Shown in pieces: positions 1-10,210 of a stretch of DNA of 64,000 nt. The stretch is taken from NCBI GenBank assembly GCA_026874595.1, contig CM049307.1, positions 53,174,370-53,238,369 on the forward strand, read 5' to 3'. The notes under the pieces were generated by a model. It was given only the letters and a program-made list of their open reading frames with translations. It made no database searches and had not been told where the DNA came from. Position numbers and translations under genes: made by a program. Source of the DNA: Sipunculus nudus. Lineage: Eukaryota > Annelida > Sipuncula > Golfingiida > Sipunculidae. The first letter of the stretch is position 1, and each line of letters opens with the position of its first letter.

Positions 1-159
1 CATTGCTGAATGACTTGAACTAAATAGGCAACAGATTATGGTAGTATATAAATATATGTAAGTGTATCATCTTTCATTATAATACAGTAATAATATTTAT
101 ATTAACTCCGATGGACATGACATTTTTCTGGTCTGTTAAAGGAACAATCTATTTAAGAA

Positions 160-380
160 ATGCTCAATTATAGAATTACAACTGCTAATTTTCCATTCAA
201 ATCTGTACAAATTATGGATCAGCTGCAAGTTAAAATAGAAACTGCTGAAGATAGGCCTAGTGCACTAACCGAATGCGAGAAAGCATTTGACTCTATGGAG
301 GACGGGTTAGTCAATGCTACATTCCTCGCTCCTCATTCTGGTGATTCGACTATATATGCACGTGTAAATAATTCTTTACG
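160..380 (+). CDS. Candidate exon, unknown protein (tail-like)
   Basis: An open frame of 73 codons runs from an ATG at 160 and ends at a good splice donor (GTAAAT) at 381; read through, it stops at once inside that donor. The translation is acidic and mixed (KIETAEDRPSALTE near the middle, then STIYARVNNSL at the end), unlike the low-complexity frames around it. An in-frame stop lies just before 157, so if this is an internal exon its acceptor must be the weak TTTAAG at about 151-156. YARV is a YxxV-type tyrosine motif of the kind found in receptor cytoplasmic tails. I do not recognise the protein. It could equally be a chance open frame; the composition and the donor are the only support. 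Confidence 0.3.
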
Positions 381-384
381 GTAA

Positions 385-2200
385 ATAGAGCCAACTAGGG
401 CGCGACGGTACAATTTATTCGAAGAGACGAAGTGCTAGAAATGTATATTAGTATATGTCGAATTTTAAGCATGCATTTGAAGAAGATAGGCACTTTCAGA
501 CAATTTCTGGTAATATTAGAAAAATAATATTAGAGAGTAATAATTTTAACATAAATATTGTAAATAAATCGGACGTATACATGCTTGCGGTCCAATCTGT
601 TCAAACTGCATGAACAGTCCTTTTTTTTAATGTAAGATAATAAAACTATCATTTATATTAAAGATTTTTTAAAAATTCGGTTTGAATGTTAAATAACTTC
701 TCATTGCTTGGGTCCAAGCGCATTCCTAACTGTATATCAAGTAGCAAACGGCATTGAAGAATGCTTCCATGACTGTGTAAGGAACACAGAGCTTAGATAT
801 GTTAATAAGGCCTCAGTCACAAAGTATAAAAATGTATAAATAATATAATAATAATTAACCACAAAAAATAATAAAATGTCTTTAAAAGATGCATTTATGC
901 AGTACTCTTGCATATTTTTTAAAATCATAGTGATATTTTTAATTATAATGTACAACAGAAACTAAATACAAATTCAGTCTTCAAATGAAATTTTTTTTTA
1001 ATCGGAATTGAAAATTACCTTTAGTATAGTCTGCACGTTTGTATATCTGAAATGCATTTTCAAATTAAATACTATAGTCCGTTTCATCCCCTCATGTCCA
1101 CCTGTTTTTTGCTATGAAAATTTTTATAAGGGACATTTCAAGGGAAACAATTATAGTGTAGAGGAGAGGATATTACAGAACCTAATTTTCAACAAGGTAA
1201 CTAAATACCTAACTTACGCCTTATTTGAGAAACAGAATTTTCTGAAAATATGAGAAATCAATCTACATTTTACAACATATCAGACCCACTTATAGCGGTC
1301 AAGGTCACTGGTCACATGCAAAAACAACCTCAGCTGAAAGCTGCTGATTGGATGATCTCATGTAAACACTCTAAAAAATATAACCAGCTAAAACAAGGAT
1401 GGCTGCTTATGGAGGGACACATAATATCTGCCAGATCATGATAAAGAGACTAAAATGTTGTGAAACATAAACGGGGGATTTACAGTAAAATTCTTAATTG
1501 CCATATTAGGTTGTCATTTCCATATACTGTTTTCTTGGAAATTATTGAAAAATATAAACTTATAAGCAAATCATCTACAAAAACCAGGTGGACAGCAGGT
1601 GGTGAAATGGACTATAGTAACTCCTAAAACTTGCTCCTAATTCTGTTGAATATCATATCCTAAGAATTATAAGTCACCCATCCTTAACAAAGGACTCTTC
1701 AATCATAAGTGGCTCTCATCGTCTAAAATATTATAACCATATATCAAGCATTATTTACTCTCTAGCTATTGTCCATACAATATTTTCTGTTGGCCCGTTT
1801 CTATTATTTTTTTTTCAAAGATCTGAGCATCTTTCATAAGCTTTTTCAGTTTTCTTTCAGATTTGTTCGATGCATATAACCAATGAATATTGAACTGTCA
1901 ACATAGATTTTGAAAACACAACAGTAAAACAATTGTTATGAGAATTATCGTCATACATTATACCAGTTCTGTTGTGCCATTATATATTTGATAAACTCTC
2001 TTGTATACCAATATTATATCAGTTATCATCTAAAACTTCTTGAGGATTCAATGCATAGTCAAAACAAGTATCCTAATAAAATATTATAAAACCCATTATT
2101 GTCAAAGAAAATAACAGTGCACTACATGTGGGCATATATACAGAAAAGTGGACTTGGCATATACATCCGTGCCTTTTACTTACTGATAATGAAGATCCAA
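385..2200. other. Gene-free stretch
   Basis: AT-rich DNA with only short chance frames on both strands and no recognisable domain. I see no convincing exon, RNA gene or bounded repeat here. Confidence 0.6.

Positions 2201-2202
<2 letters not shown>

Positions 2203-2247
<45 letters not shown>
2203..2247. repeat. (TA)n microsatellite
   Basis: Uninterrupted TA dinucleotides for about 45 bp. The tyrosine-isoleucine run that this encodes in two frames is not a real protein. Confidence 0.95.
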
Positions 2248-2249
<2 letters not shown>

Positions 2250-2722
2250 CCCACATGCAAACAGTCATCAACCGAGCATTTTGAGTACAATGATAATTTT
2301 AAAAAGTTTGAGAATATACCATTTAACAAATTTCATCCACACAAACACAAATTATAAAGTTACAGGGAGTCGAACGCTTAAGAGAAATCTAAAAGTATTC
2401 AATTCAATCAACATTTTCAGTTTGTTAGAAATTTCTTTGTGAGAGGTTGAAATACAAATTAATCTATATTATTGCATTTTTTTCTGAAAATTGTCTGAAA
2501 AATATATGCACTGAATTTTCAACCGGATCCGAATAGATTCTCTGGTTAGCTGCACTCAGCATACGAATCACGGTTAATTGAGATCCGAATATTTCCCCGC
2601 TTAAGCGGTGTATGCATGCACTTCAGAGTGCACCTATAACAGTATTATTAGGTATAATTTATATGTTTCCAATCCTACAGTTACGACTCTTCAGTATATC
2701 TGTCGTTTTATTACTAAAGTAG

Positions 2723-3012
2723 AAATCTGCATTAACAGAGCGCAGACCTCCGCCAAGACAGCTCATTATACCCCGTTAAATATGACAGTCAGAAATGCAG
2801 CATTTTTCCTTTAAAAAATTCTGGATCCAGAATGTGATCCGGATCACCCCAAAAATCTAAAGAATTGTCCCTTTTATCATTGCCGAGTGATCCTGAAAAT
2901 TTCATCAAAATCCTTCAACAACTTATTAAGTAAGGTCACTAACAAACGAACAAGCTAAAGCAAAAAAAAAAAAATAAAACATAACCCCCGCCCCTTTGCG
3001 GATGTAATAATC
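2723..3012. repeat. Dispersed repeat with CCTCCGCCAAG end
   Basis: One end reads GAAATCTGCATT followed by GCGCAGACCTCCGCCAAG, and the other end contains a small hairpin (CCGC-CCCTTT-GCGG) preceded by an A-rich tract. The first end recurs on the opposite strand near 13145-13190, and a variant (CATACCTCCACCAAG) occurs near 36040-36055, so this is an interspersed family with at least three copies in the window. No coding capacity. The class (SINE-like or Helitron-like non-autonomous element) is not resolved. Confidence 0.5.
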
Positions 3013-3098
3013 ATTCTTGTTTTTACAATAAGCGATCTAGGAGGATGCTATTTAAAATGAATCACTATTTATGTTTTGTACACTCAATTTTTATGCAG

Positions 3099-3227
3099 AT
3101 CTACGCGTCATCCTACTATGACGTCATTGATGACGTCAAGAATATATTCAGTTCAGCTTCGTCGGTGGTTACGAAAGGGCAGTTCAACAGAGTTGTGAAA
3201 CAGCCTAAAATCAAACTGCTGTACTAG
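3099..3227 (+). CDS. Candidate terminal exon, tyrosine-rich tail
   Basis: A pyrimidine-rich tract ending TTTTTATGCAG precedes 42 open codons and a TAG stop. The translation starts IYASSYYDVIDDVKN and continues SSASSVVTKGQFN, a plausible soluble tail with biased but not repetitive composition. SYYDVI fits the ITIM-like pattern (S/I/V/L)xYxx(I/V/L). It would be a phase-0 last exon. No clear 5' partner exon is visible, and its phase does not fit the donor at 381. The protein family is not recognised; a chance frame cannot be excluded. Two TGACGTCA-like words fall inside it. Confidence 0.35.
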   Translation: MYASSYYDVIDDVKNIFSSASSVVTKGQFNRVVKQPKIKLLY

Positions 3228-3673
3228 GCAGTGACTGTCATATGCAGTTTTTTGTTTTGTAAAGCAAAACAAAAAATATACTTATATATAAACTTTCCCG
3301 AATATTAATTGAAACCCCAGTACGTGTCACATGCGGATGGGAAACAACATATTAATGTAGTTAGATATAGTGTTCATTTAAGGCCATAGCCATATATAAA
3401 ATAGTACATTTATAAAATACAATAAGGTATAATAAAAGCATTATAATACATCTTTAAGATTTATACTTCTTATTTAAGGAACAACTAAAAGAAAAAAATA
3501 TATATATAATTATATCACAAGGTTTAAAATATGATATAAATATACAGATATAAATATATACGAAACCTCGAATTGTCTTATTAAGGTCTGATATGAAGAG
3601 CAAAAAAGGATTGGAACCGTGAAAGAGATGTGCTAAAACAAGGTCGTTAAGCGAAGTTTTAATATCTATCTTC

Positions 3674-3677
3674 TTTT

Positions 3678-3748
<71 letters not shown>

Positions 3749-3784
3749 CTTCTTTTTCTTTTTTAATATATATATATATATATG
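3674..3784. repeat. (TA)n microsatellite block
   Basis: Two long TA runs (about 3679-3750 and 3765-3784) separated by a short CT-rich interruption. Purely repetitive. Confidence 0.95.
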
Positions 3785-3812
3785 AATGAATGATTTTTTT
3801 TTTAAATTTCAG

Positions 3813-4027
3813 ACACATACATTGGTCTATATACTGATGAGTATTATGACAATGATACAGGAAATAATAGTGCAAAAGTCTTGAGACATGCTAGACTGGT
3901 TCCCGTGTCCAATAACGTGACGGAGGACGTGACGATAGAGAGAGAAAGAGGGGAGGGTAGCAGCCTAGAGACATGCATGCATATAGATGAAGGTGAACAT
4001 AATGTATCCACTAATTTGTGGCAATAG
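3813..4027 (+). CDS. Candidate terminal exon, receptor-tail-like
   Basis: A strong acceptor (TTTTTTTTTAAATTTCAG, ending at 3812) is followed by a 70-codon open frame to a TAG at 4025. Two leading bases show that it would complete a split codon from an upstream exon. The peptide begins TYIGLYTDEYYDNDTG and continues through RHARLVPVSNNVTEDV, then an acidic/basic stretch to a Trp-Gln end. It is hydrophilic and rich in D, E, N and Y, which suits a cytoplasmic tail or extracellular linker; YIGL is a YxxL motif. This is the best supported of the three left-edge exons, but no homology is recognised. Confidence 0.45.
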
Positions 4028-4800
4028 CAGTGAATATCTTGTTAACTGAACGTAGAAGACAAATACAGTTTATATAGATATGATTTACCCAATATTTCAA
4101 AATTACTAATGGTACTCACATACAAACTGTTAACATTATTTATGCGTGTTTTTATCGGATGTCGTGCTTTTTGTAACAGGCCTTCGAAGAAAGTGACTGG
4201 TGACAAACATTTCGGATGCACTACAGTCGTAACTATTCTCAGCTTCGCTCTAAATGCTCTTATAGCGACACCATGCACAGGCCAGAGCAACACATGGTTC
4301 CACAGTAGATTTGAAATAAATACACTTATATTTTCTGAACAGTTAATGTACATGACCCAGGTAGGTCATTTGTGTGACAAATTATAGTTTTTCTTGACCA
4401 AACTTGAGGCACGGAATGCCACCTCCCCATCTGTTTTTATGTTAAACAGCATGGATACATACTGTTTTAGATTTGTTAAAGGCAATATTATGCAATATGC
4501 CATATTCATAACAGACATCCACCAAAGCCTGTAATCCCTTCTCAGAGGGTGAGAACAGGACGACATCATCCGCTTACATTATAAGTGATTTAATATTTTA
4601 CATAATTTATATAACTTAAATTTACCTAAAGAACCTATCACACGTGGGAAGCGAATGAAAAGCGGATCAATAGCTTATATCCGTTTTCCGTCGTTTTCCG
4701 TGCGCCAGTGTCGGAATTAATTCGCTGACTTCGGTTTTCATTTATCTAGTTGACATAGTTACATGAAATAAAATAATGATTAAACACTTTGTTACAGTTC
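4028..4800. other. Gene-free stretch with overlapping antisense frames
   Basis: Open frames of about 100 codons exist on both strands around 4042-4387, but neither shows a recognisable domain or splice context, and overlapping frames of this size can arise by chance. No bounded repeat seen. Confidence 0.4.
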
Positions 4801-4805
4801 CTTAC

Positions 4806-5113
4806 ATTCAACTTAATTGAACCTGAACTTGATGAGTGTGGTCCCCGCTGGCAGACACAGCTGTCTGTTGACCACGTTGCATGTCTTCCCAGCAGAGTGA
4901 GCCACTTTTCGATTGTATATACTCTCTCCTTACAGTGGGTATACCCACGAGGGATGTGGGAAACACTACCCACTGAGGGGAACCCTTAAGGGCGTTCACC
5001 AACTGGACGCACCCCGCCCACATCCCACTGGCCAAGTCCAGGGTGATCTCCATCAATCACTACCTCTTCATCTTCCTCCTTGGACAGATAGTTGAGCATA
5101 AAGCACAGGATCA
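4806..5113 (-). pseudogene. CBM20-like starch-binding module, copy A (decayed)
   Basis: Read on the minus strand, a good acceptor (TTTGTTTCAG, ending at 5114) opens a frame with VILCFMLNYLSKEEDEE then DGDHPGLGQWDVG. This fits the start of a CBM20 carbohydrate-binding module, whose hallmark is a hydrophobic strand followed by GxxPxLGxWD. The frame then meets a stop, while a neighbouring frame continues with VNALKGSPQWVV, the expected second tryptophan segment, so the copy carries at least one frame disruption. It ends near a GTAAGG donor-like site at 4805. CBM20 modules occur in GPCPD1, STBD1, laforin and amylases; which gene this came from cannot be told. Unlike copies C and D, the module is not split by a spacer. 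Confidence 0.5.
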
Positions 5114-5261
5114 CTGAAACAAAGTAGAAATAAGAAAACAATTTTACTTTGGTTATCCAATAAACATCACTGTAATTCATATGATTTAATTAGGCTTCAC
5201 GTTATGTCATGAACTGGCGCAAAATAAATACTAATTTATTTTTCTTAAATGATGTGACTTA

Positions 5262-5469
5262 GCGCACAGGCGCTCGAATCCCTATAAACATGATATATAC
5301 GGTTTATCAAAGTATATATTATGATAATAAAGTATTCTGACGCGATTTCAGACAGAAAAGTGGAGATTGTATTCACGCCCATGGATAGAAATACTTTTTT
5401 TATCATAATATATATCTCGACAATCATGTTTATATATATATATATATATAGGGATTCAAGCGCCTTTGC
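5262..5469. mobile_element. MITE, Harbinger-like, palindromic
   Basis: A 208-bp element with terminal inverted repeats. The left end reads GCGCACAGGCGCTCGAATCC and the right end, on the other strand, GCAAAGGCGCTTGAATCCCT. It is flanked by TTA on both sides (5259-5261 and 5470-5472). The inner arms are also partly complementary (CATAATATATAT versus ATATATTATG), so most of the element could fold into a hairpin. A 3-bp TWA target duplication is typical of PIF/Harbinger MITEs. No coding capacity. A related end occurs near 40938-40960. Confidence 0.65.
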
Positions 5470-6283
5470 TTAAAGATAGACATAATATTATTATATTAAT
5501 CAACTGAATGGCTTATGAACTAAATTTAAACCGAAAAGTAATATAACACATTATCCATAATATGATTATTATATAAACTCTAGCTTACTATTAAATATCG
5601 TTAACAGGTAATGCAATTTATATACTGATTATGCAGTAGCGCTTTAAAGCACAGTATCTAAATGTAAAACTACATATACTCATATTATGAATGATTATAC
5701 ACAGTATAGCTTTATTCTGCTGTTATTAATAGTCACACTTGTTTTTAAATTTCAACATGCATAAAAATACCTAGTGACAATTGCTGTGCATCTCTCCGCA
5801 ATGAAGCCAATTTTAACTTGACTCTGTGTGGTCGCCAGCTGAGCTGTCTTCTGTCAACTTTATATTATCAGCAGACGGTATCAGTGCTTTGAGTTCAAGA
5901 GACCATAATTATATTATTCACCATTTTTAAGGATTGCTATTGTTCAATAACAATATAGTATCAAGGGCGCTTACGACCGCAGCGCTCTCTTTTGACTTAT
6001 TGGTATGTGTCTCGGTCACAAAATCATATTTTCATAGATCCCTTGACGCCAGTGAGGGGGACAGAGGCTGGTGGCTGCTGATGTCTTCTAAAATAAATAA
6101 TGACTTAAAATATTGTATAATAAATATTTTAATATAATATAATATAATATTATATTAACTGAATTCGTCATTGAAGTAAAACAAAATATATATGGATAGA
6201 TGGTATATGATGAACACTCATGACCCTTTATAAATGACAAAGTAAAATACCTTGTGATAGATCCTAGGATTCCACTTAGTAAT
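5470..6283. other. Gene-free stretch
   Basis: AT-rich sequence with a short ATATAATATAAT run near 6130-6155. No exon, RNA gene or bounded repeat recognised. Confidence 0.55.
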
Positions 6284-6573
6284 TGTAACGGAACTTGATG
6301 AGTCCCTGTGTGGTCCCTGCTGGCAGACAGAGCTGTCTGTTGATCACGTTGTCTTCCCAGCAGACAGATCTAGAACCACGTCTGGAATGAGTGGGTTGAC
6401 CCATGAGGCATGTGGGCAACACCCACCCACTGAGGTGAACCCTTGAGGGCGTTCACAAACTGGACACCCTCGAGATCGACCACCGCCCAATTGGCCACAT
6501 AGATCACCCACAAGCACCAACTCTTCATCTTCCTTTTTTTTTTCTAGGTGGCGCATCATAAAGCACAAGATCA
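6284..6573 (-). pseudogene. CBM20-like starch-binding module, copy B (decayed)
   Basis: The same acceptor context as copy A (TTTGTTTCAG, ending at 6574) is followed by VILCFMMRHLEKKKEDEEL and VGDLCGQLGG, a worn version of the GDHPxLGQWD hallmark. In a second frame the continuation reads VNALKGSPQWVGVAHMPHG, which matches the expected W...V..mPxG region of CBM20. The two halves lie in different frames, and an internal poly-T run sits in the linker codons, so the copy is probably non-functional. Copy B is closer to copy A than to C or D. Confidence 0.45.
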
Positions 6574-6877
6574 CTGAAACAAAGTAGAAATTATAAAAGA
6601 CTTTGTTCTTTGGTTATCAATAAACATCAAATTAATTTATATGATTTAAATACCCTTGAGTTTGCCCTGGGTGAATATTTATCTGTTTTTCACAAATGAT
6701 TTGATTTACCGATAAACATCTTCTTATTACATTATTATCATATTTATATACGGACATATTATGTGTGAACACAGCACTGATCTGTTGTGTATACGGTATT
6801 TAATTCAATGTTGTATCTGTTTTAAAATTAAAAATTAAACCTTACCTTAAAAAAGGCCCTCGGCTTCTCCTTCACAA

Positions 6878-7118
6878 TTGAAAGTAAACTTGATCGAACC
6901 CTCGGTTGTCCTTGCTAACAGAGCTGCTTGTTATGTCTTCCATGCAGACGGTACCAGCACTTCTTGGCGGTATGATGGCCTTGATGATGGGACCTTGTGG
7001 ACCAGAAAATGGCCACTCAATTGTGTAGCTCCCGGAGTGAGAGGGGAAGGTCACTTTAAGTAGATCCGATCTGATCACTTCTCCATCAGAACCTCCCAGT
7101 GTCCACTGATAGTCAGAT
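6878..7118 (-). pseudogene. CBM20-like module, copy C, second half
   Basis: After an acceptor (TTTTATTTTCAG, ending at 7119) the minus-strand frame reads SDYQWTLGGSDGEVIRSD, then LLKVTFPSHSGSYTIEW. The first part fits the CBM20 strand usually written feYKwvl..sdG. Close to the low end, another frame gives SIKFTFNCEGEAEG, which is conserved in copy D. The long frame runs 104 codons if extended through the acceptor. It pairs with the first-half segment at 7300-7540. Nearly the same segment recurs at 8510-8746. Confidence 0.45.
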
Positions 7119-7299
7119 CTGAAAATAAAATAAAGTTCCCAATAACATTGTCCATTCACGGTTAAAGCATGTAACCTGACAATCAAGTCCCGCTGAATTA
7201 GTTGACATCAAAGGGACATGATAAAGAGCAATATCCTACCTAATCTTTCAAACTTTCACTTCACTTTTGCTTTATGCAAAAGTTTTCAGAGCTGTCTGT

Positions 7300-7540
7300 T
7301 GGCAACGTTTTTTTCCCAGCAGCGGGAGCCACTGTTTTTGGACTCACGATTTCCTTTAATTCAGTTACACCATGCGGCATGTTGGCGACCCCGACCCACT
7401 GCGGTTATCCTTTTTGGGGGCGTTGGTTAACATCAGGTCCTTGCCAACATCCCACTGGCCAAGTGCAGGGTGGTTACCAACAGAAGCGACCTCTTTGTCC
7501 ACATCCCTGGCAATGTAGTTAATCAAAAAGCACAGAACCA
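7300..7540 (-). pseudogene. CBM20-like module, copy C, first half
   Basis: Acceptor (TTTGTTTCAG, ending at 7541), then VVLCFLINYIARDVDKEV and VGNHPALGQWDVGK, a clear CBM20-type N-terminal half, followed by LTNAPKK. The frame stops about 60 codons in, before the second tryptophan region. It lies about 180 bp upstream, in gene sense, of the second-half segment and belongs to the 1.65-kb duplicated block. Confidence 0.5.
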
Positions 7541-8509
7541 CTGAAACAAATAGAAACAAGAAAAAGTCAAAGTAATTTTGATTGACCATTAAATTTTACA
7601 ATGGAATTATCTTATTTATAGGTCAACTGCCTTTAAATAAGTCTGCTCAATATAAATATATAAATGTACAATATTACAACCAATATTGTAAAGGTTGGAA
7701 GAAATAAATATTTTTTCTTCAAATTATGTCTCCTTTCCCGTGGGGGGGGGGGGGCATACAGTGTTTGGTCTGTCATCGAAGTCGTCTGTGTCATATCTTG
7801 TGAACGCGATATTTTATATAAAATTCAAATTGTTTATACCAACATCTCAGACGAGTTCGAAAACCGGTGACCTTGACCTTCATCGTCATGGTCATACAAG
7901 CCGAAATATTTTTGGGAACCCCATAAATTTTTAAGTATCACATATTTTCTCCTCAAATTTGAAACACTGTTTTCTCCAAGTTCTTAGATGAGTTCGAAAA
8001 CTTGTGACCTTGACTTGGATCTTCAAGGACAAATCAGCCGGAATAGATATTTTTTGTGAACGCTAAAACTATTGAATCGTGAAATGTTTCTACCAAAATC
8101 TCGGAAGTGTTTAAAACCGGTGACCTTGACTTTCATTTTCAAGGTCAATTCGGCCGGAATAGGCATTATTTGTTAATTATGTGACTTTCGAGGTACTTTG
8201 TATTTTTTTCACAAAGATACGGGAGATATATGCCGGTTTTGGTATTGCAAAAACAACCTCATGTTATTATTACTTTTTTAGGGTATTTGTTTTTCCATTT
8301 TTATCAATGAGTGATGACATTAAAAAAACACATTGAATAAAGTCTGAAAAGGGAAAGGTTGACCCATTTGAATTTTCAAATATTTTAAAGATTCAATTAC
8401 GTATTATGCGTACGGACATAATATGTTTGAACACAACACTGATCTGTTGTGTACGGTATTTAATTCAGTTGTATCTGTGTTAAAATATAAAATAACTTAA
8501 ATAGGTCCT

Positions 8510-8746
8510 TGGCTTCTCCTTCACAATTGAAAGTAAACTTGATCAAACCCTGGGTGGTCCTTGCTGACAGACAGAGCTTCCTGTTTTGTCTTCCAAGCAG
8601 ACGGTACCAGCATGATTGGCACCTGTGGACCAGAAAAAGGTCACTCCACTGTGTAGCTCCCGGAGTGAGAGGGGAAGGTTACTTTAAGTAGATCCGATCT
8701 GATCACTTCTCCATCAGAACCTCCCAGTGTCCACTGATAGTCAGAT
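8510..8746 (-). pseudogene. CBM20-like module, copy D, second half
   Basis: The tandem counterpart of 6878-7118: same acceptor, same SDYQWTLGGSDGEVIRSD start and the SHSGSYT motif, followed by an early stop relative to copy C and a shortened middle. Conservation of the peptide between C and D mainly reflects recent duplication. Confidence 0.45.
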
Positions 8747-8899
8747 CTGAAAATAAAATAAAGTTCCCAATAACATTGTCCATTCACGGTTAAAGCATGT
8801 AACCTGACAACCAAGTCCCGCTGAATCGGTTGAAATTGAAGGGACATGATAAGGAGCGATATCCTACCTAATCCTTCAAACTATCATTTCACTTTTGCT

Positions 8900-9162
8900 T
8901 TATGCAAAAGTTTTCAGAGTTGTCTGTTGGCAACATTTCCTTCCCAGCAGAGGGAGCCACTGTTTTAAGACCTCACGATGGCCTGTAACACCATGGAGCA
9001 TGTCGGCGACCCCATCCACTGTGGGGTGGTGACCCCTTGGGGCGTTAGTCAGCGTCATGCTCTTGCCAACATCCCACTGACCAAGTGCAGGGTGGTCACC
9101 AACAAAAGCGACCTCCTCGTCTTCATCCCTGGCGATGTAGTGAATCAAAAAGCACACAACCA
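8900..9162 (-). CDS. CBM20-like module, copy D, first half (longest open copy)
   Basis: This is the best-preserved unit. After an acceptor (TTTGTTTCAG, ending at 9163) the frame reads VVVCFLIHYIARDEDEEV, VGDHPALGQWDVGK and SMTLTNAPRG and stays open for about 85 codons to a stop near 8901. The GDHPALGQWD segment is the CBM20 signature around the first starch-binding tryptophan. No first coding exon or signal peptide is visible upstream up to 10 kb, so even this copy may be an exon relic. A functional gene would need a promoter and first exon that I cannot find. Confidence 0.45.
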
Positions 9163-10210
9163 CTGAAACAAATAGAAACAAGAAAACAGTCCAAGTAATT
9201 TTGATTGACCATTATTTTTTACGATGGAGTTATCTAATTTGTAGGTAAACTGTCTTTAAATAGGTCAGCTCAATATTAATATTTTAATGTAAATTATTAC
9301 AAACATTAATGTAAAGGTTGGCAGAAATAATTATTGTTCTTCAAATTATGTTTCCTTAATTTCCGGGGGGGGGGGGGGCAGGCATACATTTAGTGTTTGG
9401 TCTGTCATCGGTGTCCTCGTCTGTGTCATATCTTGTGAACGCGATATTTTTTAAAAATTCAAATTGTTTAAACCAATATCTCGGACGAGTTCAAAATCAG
9501 TGACCTTGACTTTTCATATAAGCCGAAATATTTTTTTGTGAACCCCATAAATTTTGAAGTATCGCATAACTTTTACTCAAATTTGAAAAACTAATTGTTT
9601 AACCAAGTTCTTTGACGAGTTTAGAAAACCGGGGACCCTGACTTAGATCTTCAAGGTCAAATCAGCCGGAAAATAATTTGTGAACGCTATAACTTTTGAA
9701 CCACTCAGTATATTTTCCTGAAATTTGACTCGTGAAATGTGTCTACCAAAATCTCGGAAATGTTTAAAAACCTTGGCCTTAATCTTCATTTTCACAGTTA
9801 ATGCAGCCGGAAAAGAAATTATTTGTTGTAGTTTGTATTTTTTTTCTCAAATTTCTGAATGGGAGGCCCATTGAGAGGGGAGATATATGTCGGCTTTTGC
9901 ATTGCAAAAACAACCTCTTTCTAGATGGTATTACTTTTTTCAGGTATTTATGTTTAATTAATTCTTACCAATGAATCCTTGACAGAGTCATTAACTATTT
10001 GGTGCAAGACATCATATATTTTTTCCATGCTTTTCAATGGGACCCTTAAGCTATCTGGCAGTTTTTCGTTAGATGATGAAGGGTACATCTTTATTACTGC
10101 TATACTAAGCATGCCTTTTTCTTCATGAAAATGTCCGGCGTAACCTTAACGTTTGGATTTTACCATGGATGCTGTGAATAAAATCATAACTTTGTCATAT
10201 CACCTCAGTG

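Larger units (their letters stand above)
6740..9950. repeat. Tandem duplication of about 1.65 kb, two copies
   Basis: The blocks at about 6740-8390 and 8400-9950 align along their length. Both hold GTATTTAATTCA near the start, a CBM20 second half, a CBM20 first half, then a poly-G run of about 12-14 (7742-7755 and 9365-9377) followed by CATACA..GTGTTTGGTCTGTCATCG, and a tail with repeated TGACCTTGAC words. The copies differ by scattered substitutions and small indels, so the duplication is not very recent. The tails carry no coding sequence. Confidence 0.8.

Noticed and set aside
2128-2442. 104-codon frame through a TA run, and similar Tyr-Ile repeat frames at 3666, 14491, 14734, 46347, 48972, 51753, 54584, 58783 and others
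   Set aside because: They exist only because (TA)n has no stop in these frames; no flanking coding signal.
7860-8170. Repeated TGACCTTGAC (TCAAGGTCA) words, resembling monomeric ERR/SF1 sites
   Set aside because: They are part of a worn repeat copied in the 1.65-kb duplication; spacing and sequence are irregular, unlike the DR1 arrays.
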